This document shows, piece by piece, positions 51,678 to 60,767 of a DNA stretch of 64,000 bases. The first letter of the stretch is position 1; each line of letters starts with the position of its first letter. The stretch is from CAVIQK01 sp964613035 (GTDB taxonomy: Bacteria; Bacillota; Clostridia; Christensenellales; DTU072): assembly GCA_964613035.1 (NCBI GenBank), contig CAZTFQ010000003.1, positions 62,001 to 126,000 on the forward strand, in the 5' to 3' direction. The translations under genes were made by a program, and so were the position numbers. Below the pieces are notes generated by a model that was not told the DNA's origin, did not search any database, and saw only the letters and a program-made list of their open reading frames with translations.

Positions 51678-52682
51678 TTATTTTGCGAAGGCTTCTTCTA
51701 CCGCGACCGCGCAAGCGACGGTTGCACCGACCATAGGATTGTTACCCATACCGATGAGACCCATCATTTCTACGTGAGCGGGGACCGAAGAGGAACCAGC
51801 AAACTGTGCGTCGGAGTGCATTCTGCCCATAGTATCCGTCATACCGTAGGAAGCGGGACCCGCAGCCATGTTATCGGGATGGAGGGTACGTCCGGTGCCG
51901 CCGCCCGAAGCCACGGAGAAGTAATACTTACCGTGCTCGAGAGCCCATTTCTTATACGTACCGGATACGGGGTGTTGAAAACGAGTCGGGTTGGTGGAGT
52001 TACCGGTGATACCTACGTCGACGCCTTCCTTAATCATAATGGCGACGCCTTCGTTGACGTCGTTGGAACCGTAGCAACGGACCTTAGCCTTTTCTCCGTC
52101 GGAGTAGGCGGTTTCTTTAACGATGTGAAGTTCTCCGGTATATTGATCGTACTCGGTCTGGACGTAAGTGAAACCGTTGATACGGCTGATGATGTAAGCG
52201 GCGTCCTTGCCGAGACCGTTGAGGATAACGCGGAGGGGTTCTTTTCTGACTTTGTTGGCGGAACGGGCGATACCGATAGCGCCTTCCGCGGCGGCGAAGC
52301 TTTCGTGACCCGCGACGAAGGCGAAGCACTTGGTCTCGTCTCTGAGGAGCTTGGCGGCGAGGTTGCCGTGTCCCTGACCTACTTGTCTCTGTTCCGCAAC
52401 GGAACCGGGCACGCAGAATGCCTGAAGACCGGCTCCTATCGCTTCTGCCGCGTCGGCTGCTTTAACGGCGCCTTTCTTAACGGCGATGGCGGTGCCGATG
52501 GTGTAAGCCCAGACGGCGTTTTCGAAAGCGATGGGTTGCACGCCCTTGACGATGGACTCTACGTCGATGCCCTTTTCGTCGCAGATGGCTTTCGCTTCTT
52601 CGAGACTATTGATGCCGTACTCTTTAAGAGCGGCGGTGATTTTTTCTATTCTTCTTTCATAACCTTCAAATTTAACTGCCAT
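51678..52682 (-). CDS. GGGtGRT-family protein
   Basis: A 334-aa soluble protein of the conserved family named for its GGGTGRT motif, found here near residue 270. Other conserved stretches are SVAEQRQVGQGHGNLAAKLL near 90 and AGHESFAAAEGA near 120. The biochemical role is not established; the family usually sits beside a NifU-like scaffold gene, as here. The frame extends to 52757, but the ATG at 52682 has a perfect AAGGAGG site and the extra residues are basic and unconserved in appearance. Confidence 0.9.
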   Translation of the reverse strand: MAVKFEGYERRIEKITAALKEYGINSLEEAKAICDEKGIDVESIVKGVQPIAFENAVWAYTIGTAIAVKKGAVKAADAAEAIGAGLQAFCVPGSVAEQRQVGQGHGNLAAKLLRDETKCFAFVAGHESFAAAEGAIGIARSANKVRKEPLRVILNGLGKDAAYIISRINGFTYVQTEYDQYTGELHIVKETAYSDGEKAKVRCYGSNDVNEGVAIMIKEGVDVGITGNSTNPTRFQHPVSGTYKKWALEHGKYYFSVASGGGTGRTLHPDNMAAGPASYGMTDTMGRMHSDAQFAGSSSVPAHVEMMGLIGMGNNPMVGATVACAVAVEEAFAK

Positions 52683-52693
52683 GGTGCGCCTCC

Positions 52694-53389
52694 TTAGTCT
52701 TTCCTCGGGTTGACGTAGCTGGCAGCCTCGTTGAATCTGCCGTACGTGCCGGTGCATTTCTTAAGAGCTTCTTCGGGAGAGACGCCTTTTTGGGTAATCA
52801 TCTCCATCATGGGTCCGAGTTTGACGAACTCGTATCCGATGACCTCGTTGTCTTTATCGAGAGCGATACGGGTTACGTAGCCTTCTGCCATCTCAAGGTA
52901 TCTGACGCCCTTGGCTTCCGTGGCGTACATGGTACCGACCTGGCTTCTGAGACCCTTACCGAGGTCTTCGAGCCCTGCGCCGATAAGAAGTCCGTCCTCG
53001 GAGAACGCGGATTGGCTTCTGCCGTAGACTATCTGCAGGAACAGTTCTCTCATAGCGGTGTTGATGGCGTCGCAAACGAGGTCGGTGTTGAGAGCCTCGA
53101 GGATGGTCTTGCCGGTAAGTATCTCGGCAGCCATAGCCGCGGAGTGCGTCATACCGCTACAACCGATAGTCTCTACGAGAGCCTCTCTGATGATACCCTC
53201 TTTTATGTTAAGGGTGAGTTTACATGCGCCCTGCTGGGGTGCGCACCAGCCGATGCCGTGGGTGAGACCGCTGATGTCTTTAATTTCCTTAGCCTGGACC
53301 CATTTACCCTCTTCCGGGATAGGTGCAGGACCGTGGTTCGGGCCTTTTTTGACGCAAACCATTTTTTCTACTTCGCTGGTATAATGCAT
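52694..53389 (-). CDS. NifU-like iron-sulfur cluster assembly scaffold protein
   Basis: A 231-aa protein with a NifU_N/IscU-like fold. Conserved cysteines are seen near residues 49 (GWCAPQQGAC) and 75 (TIGCSGMTHSAAMAA), and a third near 105 (LVCDAINTAMRE). The C-terminal 90 residues are specific to this group, which occurs with the GGGtGRT protein. It probably builds or stores an Fe-S cluster for that partner. AGGAGG site; first gene of a two-gene operon. Confidence 0.85.
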   Translation of the reverse strand: MHYTSEVEKMVCVKKGPNHGPAPIPEEGKWVQAKEIKDISGLTHGIGWCAPQQGACKLTLNIKEGIIREALVETIGCSGMTHSAAMAAEILTGKTILEALNTDLVCDAINTAMRELFLQIVYGRSQSAFSEDGLLIGAGLEDLGKGLRSQVGTMYATEAKGVRYLEMAEGYVTRIALDKDNEVIGYEFVKLGPMMEMITQKGVSPEEALKKCTGTYGRFNEAASYVNPRKD

Positions 53390-53428
53390 TTAGAAAACCT
53401 CCTGATTGATTTCTTAATTACTCTTTTG

Positions 53429-53457
53429 ATTATATCAAAACCCCGACGGGTTGTAAA
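53429..53457 (-). promoter_or_regulatory. Promoter of the NifU-like/GGGtGRT operon nested in a hairpin
   Basis: TTTACA (53452-53457), 17-base spacer, TATAAT (53429-53434). The spacer holds AACCC and GGGTT arms followed by TT, which looks like the terminator of the upstream rpe operon. Confidence 0.75.
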
Positions 53458-53464
53458 TACATTT

Positions 53465-54109
53465 TTAACTTTTAAGAATTTTTGCGGCGGCTACTTTGTC
53501 TTCCGCGCCGAAAAACGCCGTGCCCGCTACCAGAATATCCACTCCCGCCGACTTGATTTCTTCCGCATTGGCGGTCGTTACTCCGCCGTCGAATTCTATT
53601 TCCGCAGAATATCCGTTGTCCGAAAGGAATTCTTTTATAGAACGCACTTTTTCGAGGGTCTCGGGGATGAGTTTTTGTCCGCCGAATCCCGCGTACACGC
53701 CCATAACGAGGACCACGTCGCACTTCTCTATGAGGTGGGAATACGCTTCGAACGGAACGTCGGGATTGAGGGCTATGCCGCATTGTGCGCCCGCCGCCTT
53801 GATGTCTTCCAAAGTCTTGAGAGGCTCGTTACTCGCTTCCGGGTGAAAAGTGACGAGATCCGCTCCCGATTCTACGAATTTAACCGCGTACTTTTCGGGC
53901 TCGGTTATCATAAGATGGCAGTCGAAAAACATATCCGACTTACTCCGCATTGCTTTGACCACCGGAAGACCGAATGTGATGTTGGGGACGTAGACGCCGT
54001 CCATAACGTCGAGGTGGACGTACTCCGCGCCGGAATTTTTTACTACGGTCAGTTCCTTTTCCAAGTTGGCGAAGTCCGATGCCAGCATTGAGGGGGACAG
54101 TTTAGTCAT
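53465..54109 (-). CDS. rpe: Ribulose-phosphate 3-epimerase
   Basis: Interconverts ribulose 5-phosphate and xylulose 5-phosphate in the pentose phosphate pathway. TIM barrel of 214 aa with metal ligands in HLDVMDG (about 32), DCHLM (about 64) and EFDGGV (about 173). The gene overlaps rsgA by eight bases and ends the long housekeeping operon. Confidence 0.96.
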   Translation of the reverse strand: MTKLSPSMLASDFANLEKELTVVKNSGAEYVHLDVMDGVYVPNITFGLPVVKAMRSKSDMFFDCHLMITEPEKYAVKFVESGADLVTFHPEASNEPLKTLEDIKAAGAQCGIALNPDVPFEAYSHLIEKCDVVLVMGVYAGFGGQKLIPETLEKVRSIKEFLSDNGYSAEIEFDGGVTTANAEEIKSAGVDILVAGTAFFGAEDKVAAAKILKS

Positions 54110-54965
54110 ACTTTCTTTTTCTCCTTTCTTTAAGTTCTTCGAAAATAAACTTATATCTCGAATATCTGTTGCGATTGATGAGACCGTCTTCCACGGCTTT
54201 TTTGACCGCGCAGGACGGCTCGTCGATGTGATTACAGCCTCTGAAGCGGCAATCCGTCTCGTACTCCGAAAACTCGTCGTAATAATATTTGAGCTCTTCT
54301 TCGTCCATATCTACGAGAGTGAAGACGGAAAAACCGCACGTATCGACGACCATTGTGTCGTCACCTATATCGAACAGCTCCACGGTCCTGGTCGTATTGC
54401 GACCTCTCTTCCACCTTTCGCTGACCGAGCCGACCTTGACGCCCAGATCGTAGAGGGCGTTGATGAGACTTGACTTGCCTACAGCCGACTGACCTGCGAA
54501 ACAGACCGTCTCGCCTTTTATACGAGCTTTGAGCGCTTCCAATCCCTCTCCGGTCAAAGTAGAGACGAAAAACGTTTCGAAGTGCTTGCCGTATCCTTCC
54601 AGGGTCAAATCCAAATCCGTCTTGTCCGCGAGGTCGCATTTATTGAAAACGAGCACGGGTTTAACTCCCGTCTGATAGGCGTTGATAAGCACCTTGTCGG
54701 CGATGACGAAGTCGGGGGCGGGCACGGGAGCGACAACCATAATAACGGTGTCGACGTTGGCTACGAAGGGACGGGTCATGACGTTGCGGCGAGGGAGTCT
54801 CTTCTCGATAGTGACGACTCTGCCTCTCTCCACTTCCACGAGGTCCCCGACGTAGATGTCTTCTCCGCGGAGTTTACCTCTCGGTCGAGCGTTAAGTCTC
54901 TCGTCGCCAACTCTGACTTCTACGTGAGAAGCCAGCACTTTGACTACCAGACCTACTTCTCTCAT
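54102..54965 (-). CDS. rsgA: Small ribosomal subunit biogenesis GTPase RsgA
   Basis: Circularly permuted GTPase acting late in 30S maturation, 287 aa. An OB fold (about 1-65) precedes the GTPase domain with motifs in permuted order: G4 NKCD near 108, G1 GQSAVGKSS near 165, G3 DTCGF near 210. The C-terminal zinc site is seen in CRFRGCNHIDEPSCAVK. The start overlaps the rlmN stop by four bases. Confidence 0.96.
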   Translation of the reverse strand: MREVGLVVKVLASHVEVRVGDERLNARPRGKLRGEDIYVGDLVEVERGRVVTIEKRLPRRNVMTRPFVANVDTVIMVVAPVPAPDFVIADKVLINAYQTGVKPVLVFNKCDLADKTDLDLTLEGYGKHFETFFVSTLTGEGLEALKARIKGETVCFAGQSAVGKSSLINALYDLGVKVGSVSERWKRGRNTTRTVELFDIGDDTMVVDTCGFSVFTLVDMDEEELKYYYDEFSEYETDCRFRGCNHIDEPSCAVKKAVEDGLINRNRYSRYKFIFEELKERRKRKYD

Positions 54966-55993
54966 TTCACGTTACGATTGCGGAGTTGACCGCAAGCGCC
55001 CTCGATTTCGCCTCCCAAACTACGGCGAGTGGTTACCGAAACTCCGTTTTTTTCTAATATATGAAGGAAGTTCATGATAGCGTTGCGCGTGACTCCGCGG
55101 AAGGGAGCGCCGTCCACGCGATTGAAGTTGATGAGGTTGACGTGAGTCTGCCGACCTCTTAAAAGGGCGGAGAGCTTAAGGGCGCATTCCGGGGTATCGT
55201 TGAAACCCTCTATCATGATATACTCGATATTGATTCTTCTGCCGGTCTTTTCCAGATATCTCCAGCAAGCTGGGAGGAGCTTGTCCAGAGGATAAATTTT
55301 ATTGACGGGCATTATTTTATCTCTGAGCTCGTCGGTCGGAGCGTGGAGGGATATGGTCAGATTGACGGGAAGCCCTTCTTCCGCCAGTCTGTCTATCCCC
55401 GGGACCACTCCCGCCGTCGAGAGGGAAATATTACGAGGGCTGATATTTATTCCGTCTCTGTCCGAAACGAGGCGAATAAAACGTATGCTCTCGTCGTAGT
55501 TGTCGAGAGGCTCGCCCATACCCATCATGACTATATTGGTTACGGCGCGTTTTTTGACGGTGCCGCCGTTTTTTCTGTTGACTACCAAAACCGCCGAAAG
55601 CATTTCGGCTGCGGAAAGTTTTCTGTCGAGACCGTTTTTTCCGGAAGCGCAAAAAGCGCATCTCATGGGACAGCCTATCTCTGTGGAAATGCAGAGCGTG
55701 TCGCCGTAGCCGTGGCGCATATAGACGCCCTCGACGAGTTTTTCGTCCTGCGTCAGGAAGAGATATTTCTCGGCGGTGGGCGAAGACTGGACTTTAACTA
55801 TCTTCATACACTGACCGAGGTAGTTTTCCGAAAGCTTGGCTTTAAGCGACTTGGGGATATTGGTTATTTCTTCTATATCGAGTCCTTCATGGAGCGCGGA
55901 GTAAATCTGTCCGGCTCTGAAGGACGGCTCTCCCGATTCTACGAGGAGAGACTTAAGTTCCGATAGAGTATATCCTAGAAGAGACGTTTTCAT
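54962..55993 (-). CDS. rlmN: 23S rRNA (adenine-C2) methyltransferase RlmN
   Basis: Radical SAM enzyme that methylates A2503 of 23S rRNA and A37 of some tRNAs, 343 aa. The Fe-S motif is CPMRCAFC near residue 112 and the methyl-carrying Cys is expected near the C-terminus (GACGQL). GMGEPLDNY near 157 is the SAM-binding motif. Start and stop both overlap neighbours. Confidence 0.96.
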   Translation of the reverse strand: MKTSLLGYTLSELKSLLVESGEPSFRAGQIYSALHEGLDIEEITNIPKSLKAKLSENYLGQCMKIVKVQSSPTAEKYLFLTQDEKLVEGVYMRHGYGDTLCISTEIGCPMRCAFCASGKNGLDRKLSAAEMLSAVLVVNRKNGGTVKKRAVTNIVMMGMGEPLDNYDESIRFIRLVSDRDGINISPRNISLSTAGVVPGIDRLAEEGLPVNLTISLHAPTDELRDKIMPVNKIYPLDKLLPACWRYLEKTGRRINIEYIMIEGFNDTPECALKLSALLRGRQTHVNLINFNRVDGAPFRGVTRNAIMNFLHILEKNGVSVTTRRSLGGEIEGACGQLRNRNVK

Positions 55994-57207
55994 TTCTTTA
56001 TTAACCTCGATATGAAGAAACCGTCCGAAAAGCGGTCGGTCTTGATGAACTGAACTTCGCCGTTGTTGTCGAAGTCCAAAAAGTCTATTTTGCTTCTGGA
56101 AAAATCTTTGTTCCTATACAGGAAGTCGGACACGACGTCTCTGTTTTCTTCTCTTGTAACCGTACAAGTGGAATATACCAGCGTACCGCCGGGGACGAGA
56201 TAGCGGGCGGCGTTGTCCAAAATCGCCGATTGGATGCGCGCGAGATTTTTGATATCGCCGTTGTCACGATGTAAAATCATATCTTTTCTTCTTGCGAGCA
56301 CTCCTAGACCCGAACAGGGAGCGTCCACCAATACTGCGTCGAACGAGTCCTGCCAATCGGGATTGAAGACGGTGGCGTCGCCGACGGTCGTAGTGAGACG
56401 GACTTTCATTCTGTCCGCGTAAGACTTGATAAGCTCCGCTCTGTGGGGATAGAGGTCGTTGGCGGTAACGAAAGCGTTGTTTTCCGCGGCATAGACCGCT
56501 TTGCCGCCCGGGGCGGCGCACAGGTCGAGCACTTTAAGCCCTGCTATTCCCCCTAGTGCCTTGACCGCGTAGGTAGAATAAAGTCCCTGATAAGTAAGAA
56601 GACCTTTATCGAAGGCGTCCCTGACCTCGTCGGTCTGCTCGACGAAAAAGCCCGTCTTGGTGCGCTTGATTACAGAATTTTTTATTACGTCCGCGTTGAC
56701 GCCTTTTCTTAATCTGACGTGGAGCGCGGATTCCTTATTGAGTTGTTTTTTCCAGGCTTTGGGATATTCCTTTTTAAGTCTCTCGATAAGCCAATACGGG
56801 ATATTGAATTCCGACTCGAGTTTTTCCTGCTCGGTGAGGACGACCTTATAATCGCCGCGAGAGGCTTTTTTCAGAACGGCGTTGACGAAGCCCGCTTCTT
56901 TATTTCCCGAGACGCGCTTGGCTATATCGACGCACTCGTTGACGACTGCATATGAAGGGATAGCGCTCTTGTCTAGGGCGTAGAGTCCTACGAGGAGAGT
57001 GGCTAAAATCTTACCCGAAGGCATTTTCCTGACCACTGAACGGAGTCGATACGAGAGAGTGTAGTACTCGTCCATAACGCCGTAGGCGAGGAATGCGGCG
57101 AGCTTCTTGTCTTCTTCCGTCACGCCGCCTATGGCAATGGAAAGGTAGGCTCCGTCGGAGACCACTTTATCCACTACTTTAACCGCCTCTATGAGTCCTC
57201 TATTCAC
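55990..57207 (-). CDS. rsmB: 16S rRNA (cytosine-C5) methyltransferase RsmB
   Basis: Methylates C967 of 16S rRNA. The protein has 405 aa: an N-terminal NusB-like RNA-binding domain (about 1-130) and a SAM methyltransferase domain with LCAAPGGKA near 230, VDAPCSGLG near 297 and the catalytic Cys in STCTVTREEN near 345. It overlaps fmt by eight bases and rlmN by four. Confidence 0.94.
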   Translation of the reverse strand: MNRGLIEAVKVVDKVVSDGAYLSIAIGGVTEEDKKLAAFLAYGVMDEYYTLSYRLRSVVRKMPSGKILATLLVGLYALDKSAIPSYAVVNECVDIAKRVSGNKEAGFVNAVLKKASRGDYKVVLTEQEKLESEFNIPYWLIERLKKEYPKAWKKQLNKESALHVRLRKGVNADVIKNSVIKRTKTGFFVEQTDEVRDAFDKGLLTYQGLYSTYAVKALGGIAGLKVLDLCAAPGGKAVYAAENNAFVTANDLYPHRAELIKSYADRMKVRLTTTVGDATVFNPDWQDSFDAVLVDAPCSGLGVLARRKDMILHRDNGDIKNLARIQSAILDNAARYLVPGGTLVYSTCTVTREENRDVVSDFLYRNKDFSRSKIDFLDFDNNGEVQFIKTDRFSDGFFISRLIKK

Positions 57208-58126
57208 TTATCAGTCGTTCTCCTTCCGAGAATTTTCTTCCTAATAAAAACGCCGTATCGGGCATAGCTTTGGATCCCTCTGCCTGAATGACGGACAGTT
57301 CTACGACGCCGTCTTCGACGTTGACGAAAAGTCCCCTTTTATCCGCAGAATAAACCGTCCCGACCTCGCCGTTGGTCGCTAAGTCTGTATCTAAGGCTTT
57401 GAGGACCTTTATTCTGCCGTACTTAGACGAAAAATACGCCGAGGGCCAAGGATTCATCGCACGTACGAAATCGACTAAACGCTTCTTAGACAGCGAAAAA
57501 TCGAGTTGCCCGTCTTCCTTTTTTATCATAGGTTGCCAGGTGGCGTTTTCTTCTATCTGCGGCGTGTATACGGCGGTGCCGTCTTCTATCGAAGAGAGCA
57601 CGTCGGCGACTTTACTCGCGGCAAGCGCGGAGAGCGCGGAGAGGACCTCTTGAGAATTCTCGTCCTTAAATCGCGCCGAAACTTTATATATCATCTCTCC
57701 GCTGTCCACTTTAAGAGCGGTCTTCATAAAAGTCACTCCGATTATCTCGTCGCCGTTTTCTATGGCTCTGGGGACGGGGGCGGAACCGCGATACTTAGGG
57801 AGTAGAGACGCGTGGATGTTGATGACGCCGTATCTAGGGATATCGAGCACTTCTTGAGACAATATCTGACCGTAAGCCGCCGTCAAAAAGCAATCCGCGC
57901 CGATAGACTTAAGAGTATCCGTCTCGTGTCGAATTTTGTCGAATTGATAGACGGGAAGCCCCAGCTCGAGAGCTTTGACTTTAACGGGAGAGGGGTTGAG
58001 TTTTTTTCCTCTTCCCGAGGGGCGATCGGGCTGAGTGACGACGCCGACTACTTCGTGAAACGAGGCGACGAGAGCTTCCAGAGGCTGTACGCCGAACTCC
58101 GGCGTGGAGAGATAAAGTACTTTCAT
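57200..58126 (-). CDS. fmt: Methionyl-tRNA formyltransferase
   Basis: Formylates initiator Met-tRNA using 10-formyltetrahydrofolate. The protein has 308 aa. The catalytic core is seen in NIHASLLPKYRGSAP near residue 107 and the folate site in LTAAYGQIL. The frame extends to 58186, but the ATG at 58126 overlaps the def stop in ATGA and gives the family's usual N-terminus. Confidence 0.96.
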   Translation of the reverse strand: MKVLYLSTPEFGVQPLEALVASFHEVVGVVTQPDRPSGRGKKLNPSPVKVKALELGLPVYQFDKIRHETDTLKSIGADCFLTAAYGQILSQEVLDIPRYGVINIHASLLPKYRGSAPVPRAIENGDEIIGVTFMKTALKVDSGEMIYKVSARFKDENSQEVLSALSALAASKVADVLSSIEDGTAVYTPQIEENATWQPMIKKEDGQLDFSLSKKRLVDFVRAMNPWPSAYFSSKYGRIKVLKALDTDLATNGEVGTVYSADKRGLFVNVEDGVVELSVIQAEGSKAMPDTAFLLGRKFSEGERLISE

Positions 58127-58563
58127 TTTTTCACTCTGTCTATAAACAAAATACCGTCGAGGTGGTCGAGTTCGTGCTGGACGCAACGAGCCTCCAGCCC
58201 CGTCACGCTCTTGGTGTACGGGTTGCCGTAGCGGTCGGACGCGGTGAAGGTCACGTTCATCGCGCGTTTTACGGGGGCGTTACGTCCCTCTACGGACAGG
58301 CAACCTTCGGGACCCGTTTGGGAGCCCGAACTCTCGATTATGGTAGGATTGATAAGTTCCATACGATTGTTGCCGCAGTCTATGACGACGACTCTTTTAA
58401 GTATCCCTACCTGCGGTGCCGCCAGTCCGACGCCGTCGGCTACGGAGAGGGTGTCCCACATATCGTCGATAAGGACGTGCAGGCGGTTATCGAACGCGTC
58501 CACGGGGCGCGATTTTTTTCTGAGGACGTCTTCGCCCTCCATAAAAATTCTTCTTGTTGCCAT
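58123..58563 (-). CDS. def: Peptide deformylase
   Basis: Removes the formyl group from nascent proteins, 146 aa. All three motifs are present: GVGLAAPQVG near residue 42, EGCLSVEG near 86 and the metal site HELDHLDG near 131. It shares its start with the end of priA (TAATG). Confidence 0.96.
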   Translation of the reverse strand: MATRRIFMEGEDVLRKKSRPVDAFDNRLHVLIDDMWDTLSVADGVGLAAPQVGILKRVVVIDCGNNRMELINPTIIESSGSQTGPEGCLSVEGRNAPVKRAMNVTFTASDRYGNPYTKSVTGLEARCVQHELDHLDGILFIDRVKK

Positions 58564-60767
58564 TACGTTAATTGTTGCGGATTGATATCGATATTCGCAA
58601 CCAGCTCCTTATTATACTTATATTTTTCATCGTTATACATGGCTCTGACAGCCTCGTAGACGAGCGGGAGAATTTCGTCGTCCCTACTCGTATCGGAGAG
58701 TATCATGACCTGAGATCGATATCTCTCGTTGATTTTTTTGACGGGCGCCTCGGTCACCTGAATGCGATTGATGCCGTTGTTTTTATACGACTTAAGTCTG
58801 GACCAGATATAGTAAGACGCGTCGGTTGCCAGAGACTCTTTTTCCGAAGTGACCAGAATGCGTATCAATCTGGAATACGGCGGAAACCCTGAGGCTTCTC
58901 TTATGCCGACTTCTTTTTTATAAAAACCTTCGTAGTCGTACGCTTCCACATATCTGAATACGTAATGACGGGGCGCGAAAGTCTGGAGGATAACTCTGCC
59001 GGGTTTTAAATCTCTTCCTGCTCTGCCCGCCACCTGCGTAATGAGCTGAAAAGTCCTCTCTACGCTTCTGAAGTCTGACGAGAACAGCGAGATATCCGCC
59101 TCGATGACTCCTACGAGGGTAACGTTGGGGAAGTCGTGTCCCTTGGCTATCATCTGGGTGCCTACGAGTATCTGCGCGCCGCCGCTTCTGAACTGCTCGA
59201 GAATTTTAAGGTAAGCGTCCTTAGTCCCCGTGGTGTCGTTATCCATTCTGAGGACTTTTACGCCCGGAAAAATCTTATCGAGCTCCATAACGACGTTTTC
59301 CGTGCCGCGCGTTTTAGAGTCTCTTATCTCGGCGCTTCCGCACATCGGGCAGACGTCCACTTCGTGATACTTGGCTCCGCAATAGTGGCACATCAGGGCG
59401 CCGTCGTAACGGTGGTGTGTAAGCGGGATATCGCAATGGGGGCACTTGGGCACGTAACCGCAATTCTTGCAGATCATCGACTTACTGTAACCGCGGCGGT
59501 TGAGAAAGAGCATCGCCTGCTCTCCTTTCTCTATCACTTCTTGAAGGGCGGCAATCAGCTTGGAGGAAAACACTCCGTTGTTGCCGTGTCTGAGTTCTTC
59601 TCCCATAGAGACTATCTCGAGTGCGGGCATGGGGCGACGATTGACTCTGTTACGCAAGGTAATCAATACGGAATCTCCGTCGGTGGCTTTTTTATAGCTC
59701 TCGAGCGAAGGCGTGGCACTGCCCAGTACCAATTTGGCGTCGTTATACTCCGCTCTAAGGAGGGCGACGTCTTCAGTGGTGTATTTAGGTTGATTCTCCG
59801 ACACGTAGCTGCCGTCGTGTTCCTCGTCGATAATGATTACGCCGATGTTTTTTAAGGGAGAAAACAGTGCGGATCTCGGACCGAGGACTACTTTGGCGTC
59901 TCCGAGGAGAATTTTTCTCCACTCGTCGTAACGCTCGCCGTCGGAGAGCTTGCTGTGAATAATCCCCACGGTATCGCCGAAACGTCCTCTGAAGAGGGAC
60001 AGCATCTGCGGAGTGAGCGAAATCTCGGGCACCAGCATAATAGCCGTACGACCTTCTTTAACGACGTCTTCTATGAGTCTTAAGTATATCTCGGTCTTAC
60101 CCGATCCCGTTACTCCGTGGATGAGGTAGCGTCTTTCCTCGCCCTCTTCTATCCTTTTCACTGCGGCGGACTGCTCGTCCGTGAGAGTTACGCCCGAGGC
60201 TCTGTTTTCCAGTCCCTTATACGGAACTCTGCCCACTTCTCGGTCTATTCTGACGACGATGCCGCTAGCGGTCAAGCCCTGAAGAGCTACTCCCGACATA
60301 GACTGTCTTATGGTCGTGCCGTCGGTCTCGCCGTGAGCGGCGAGATACTCGATTATCTCGCGTTGTTTAGCCGCGTTGGAGCGGACGGAATCGAGGGCTT
60401 CTTCTCTCGTTAAGCTCTCGTTGAGGATATAATAATCTCTCGTTTTAATATGGACTCTGCCGCCTCTGAGCTTAGGCGGGACGAAGAGTCTCAATGCGTC
60501 GACGTAGCGGAAGTTGTACTTTTTGACGAGAGTCTTAGTCAATTCAAGCAATTCCGGCACGACGGACGGGACCTCGTCGAGTATCATCAGGATATCCTTG
60601 GTCTCGTATTCGCTCTTTTCTTTTTTACCTAAAACGAAGCCCTCCAGCTGTCTTCTGCCGAAGGGTACCAGCACTCTGGATCCGAGTGCGACCTCGTATG
60701 GCGAGGTGTAATCGAAAATTTTATCGACCGCGGAATGAGCGACGTCTACTATGACTTCATATACCAT
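58563..60767 (-). CDS. priA: Primosomal protein N' (replication restart helicase)
   Basis: Reloads the replisome at stalled forks. The protein has 734 aa. An N-terminal DNA-binding domain precedes the helicase with Walker A GVTGSGKTE near residue 215 and DEEH near 308. Two zinc sites follow at about 430-475 (CKNCGYVPKCPHC, then CHYCGAKYHEVDVCPMC). It overlaps coaBC by 11 bases. Confidence 0.96.
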   Translation of the reverse strand: MVYEVIVDVAHSAVDKIFDYTSPYEVALGSRVLVPFGRRQLEGFVLGKKEKSEYETKDILMILDEVPSVVPELLELTKTLVKKYNFRYVDALRLFVPPKLRGGRVHIKTRDYYILNESLTREEALDSVRSNAAKQREIIEYLAAHGETDGTTIRQSMSGVALQGLTASGIVVRIDREVGRVPYKGLENRASGVTLTDEQSAAVKRIEEGEERRYLIHGVTGSGKTEIYLRLIEDVVKEGRTAIMLVPEISLTPQMLSLFRGRFGDTVGIIHSKLSDGERYDEWRKILLGDAKVVLGPRSALFSPLKNIGVIIIDEEHDGSYVSENQPKYTTEDVALLRAEYNDAKLVLGSATPSLESYKKATDGDSVLITLRNRVNRRPMPALEIVSMGEELRHGNNGVFSSKLIAALQEVIEKGEQAMLFLNRRGYSKSMICKNCGYVPKCPHCDIPLTHHRYDGALMCHYCGAKYHEVDVCPMCGSAEIRDSKTRGTENVVMELDKIFPGVKVLRMDNDTTGTKDAYLKILEQFRSGGAQILVGTQMIAKGHDFPNVTLVGVIEADISLFSSDFRSVERTFQLITQVAGRAGRDLKPGRVILQTFAPRHYVFRYVEAYDYEGFYKKEVGIREASGFPPYSRLIRILVTSEKESLATDASYYIWSRLKSYKNNGINRIQVTEAPVKKINERYRSQVMILSDTSRDDEILPLVYEAVRAMYNDEKYKYNKELVANIDINPQQLT

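Noticed and set aside
51678..52757. Upstream start at 52757 for the GGGtGRT gene
   Set aside because: It would overlap the NifU-like gene by 64 bases and add an Arg-rich segment; the ATG at 52682 has a perfect AAGGAGG site.
52790..54091. Plus-strand open frame of 433 codons
   Set aside because: It runs opposite the NifU-like and rpe genes, both clearly recognised, and has no ribosome site or domain. The codon bias of the real genes keeps the antisense frame open.
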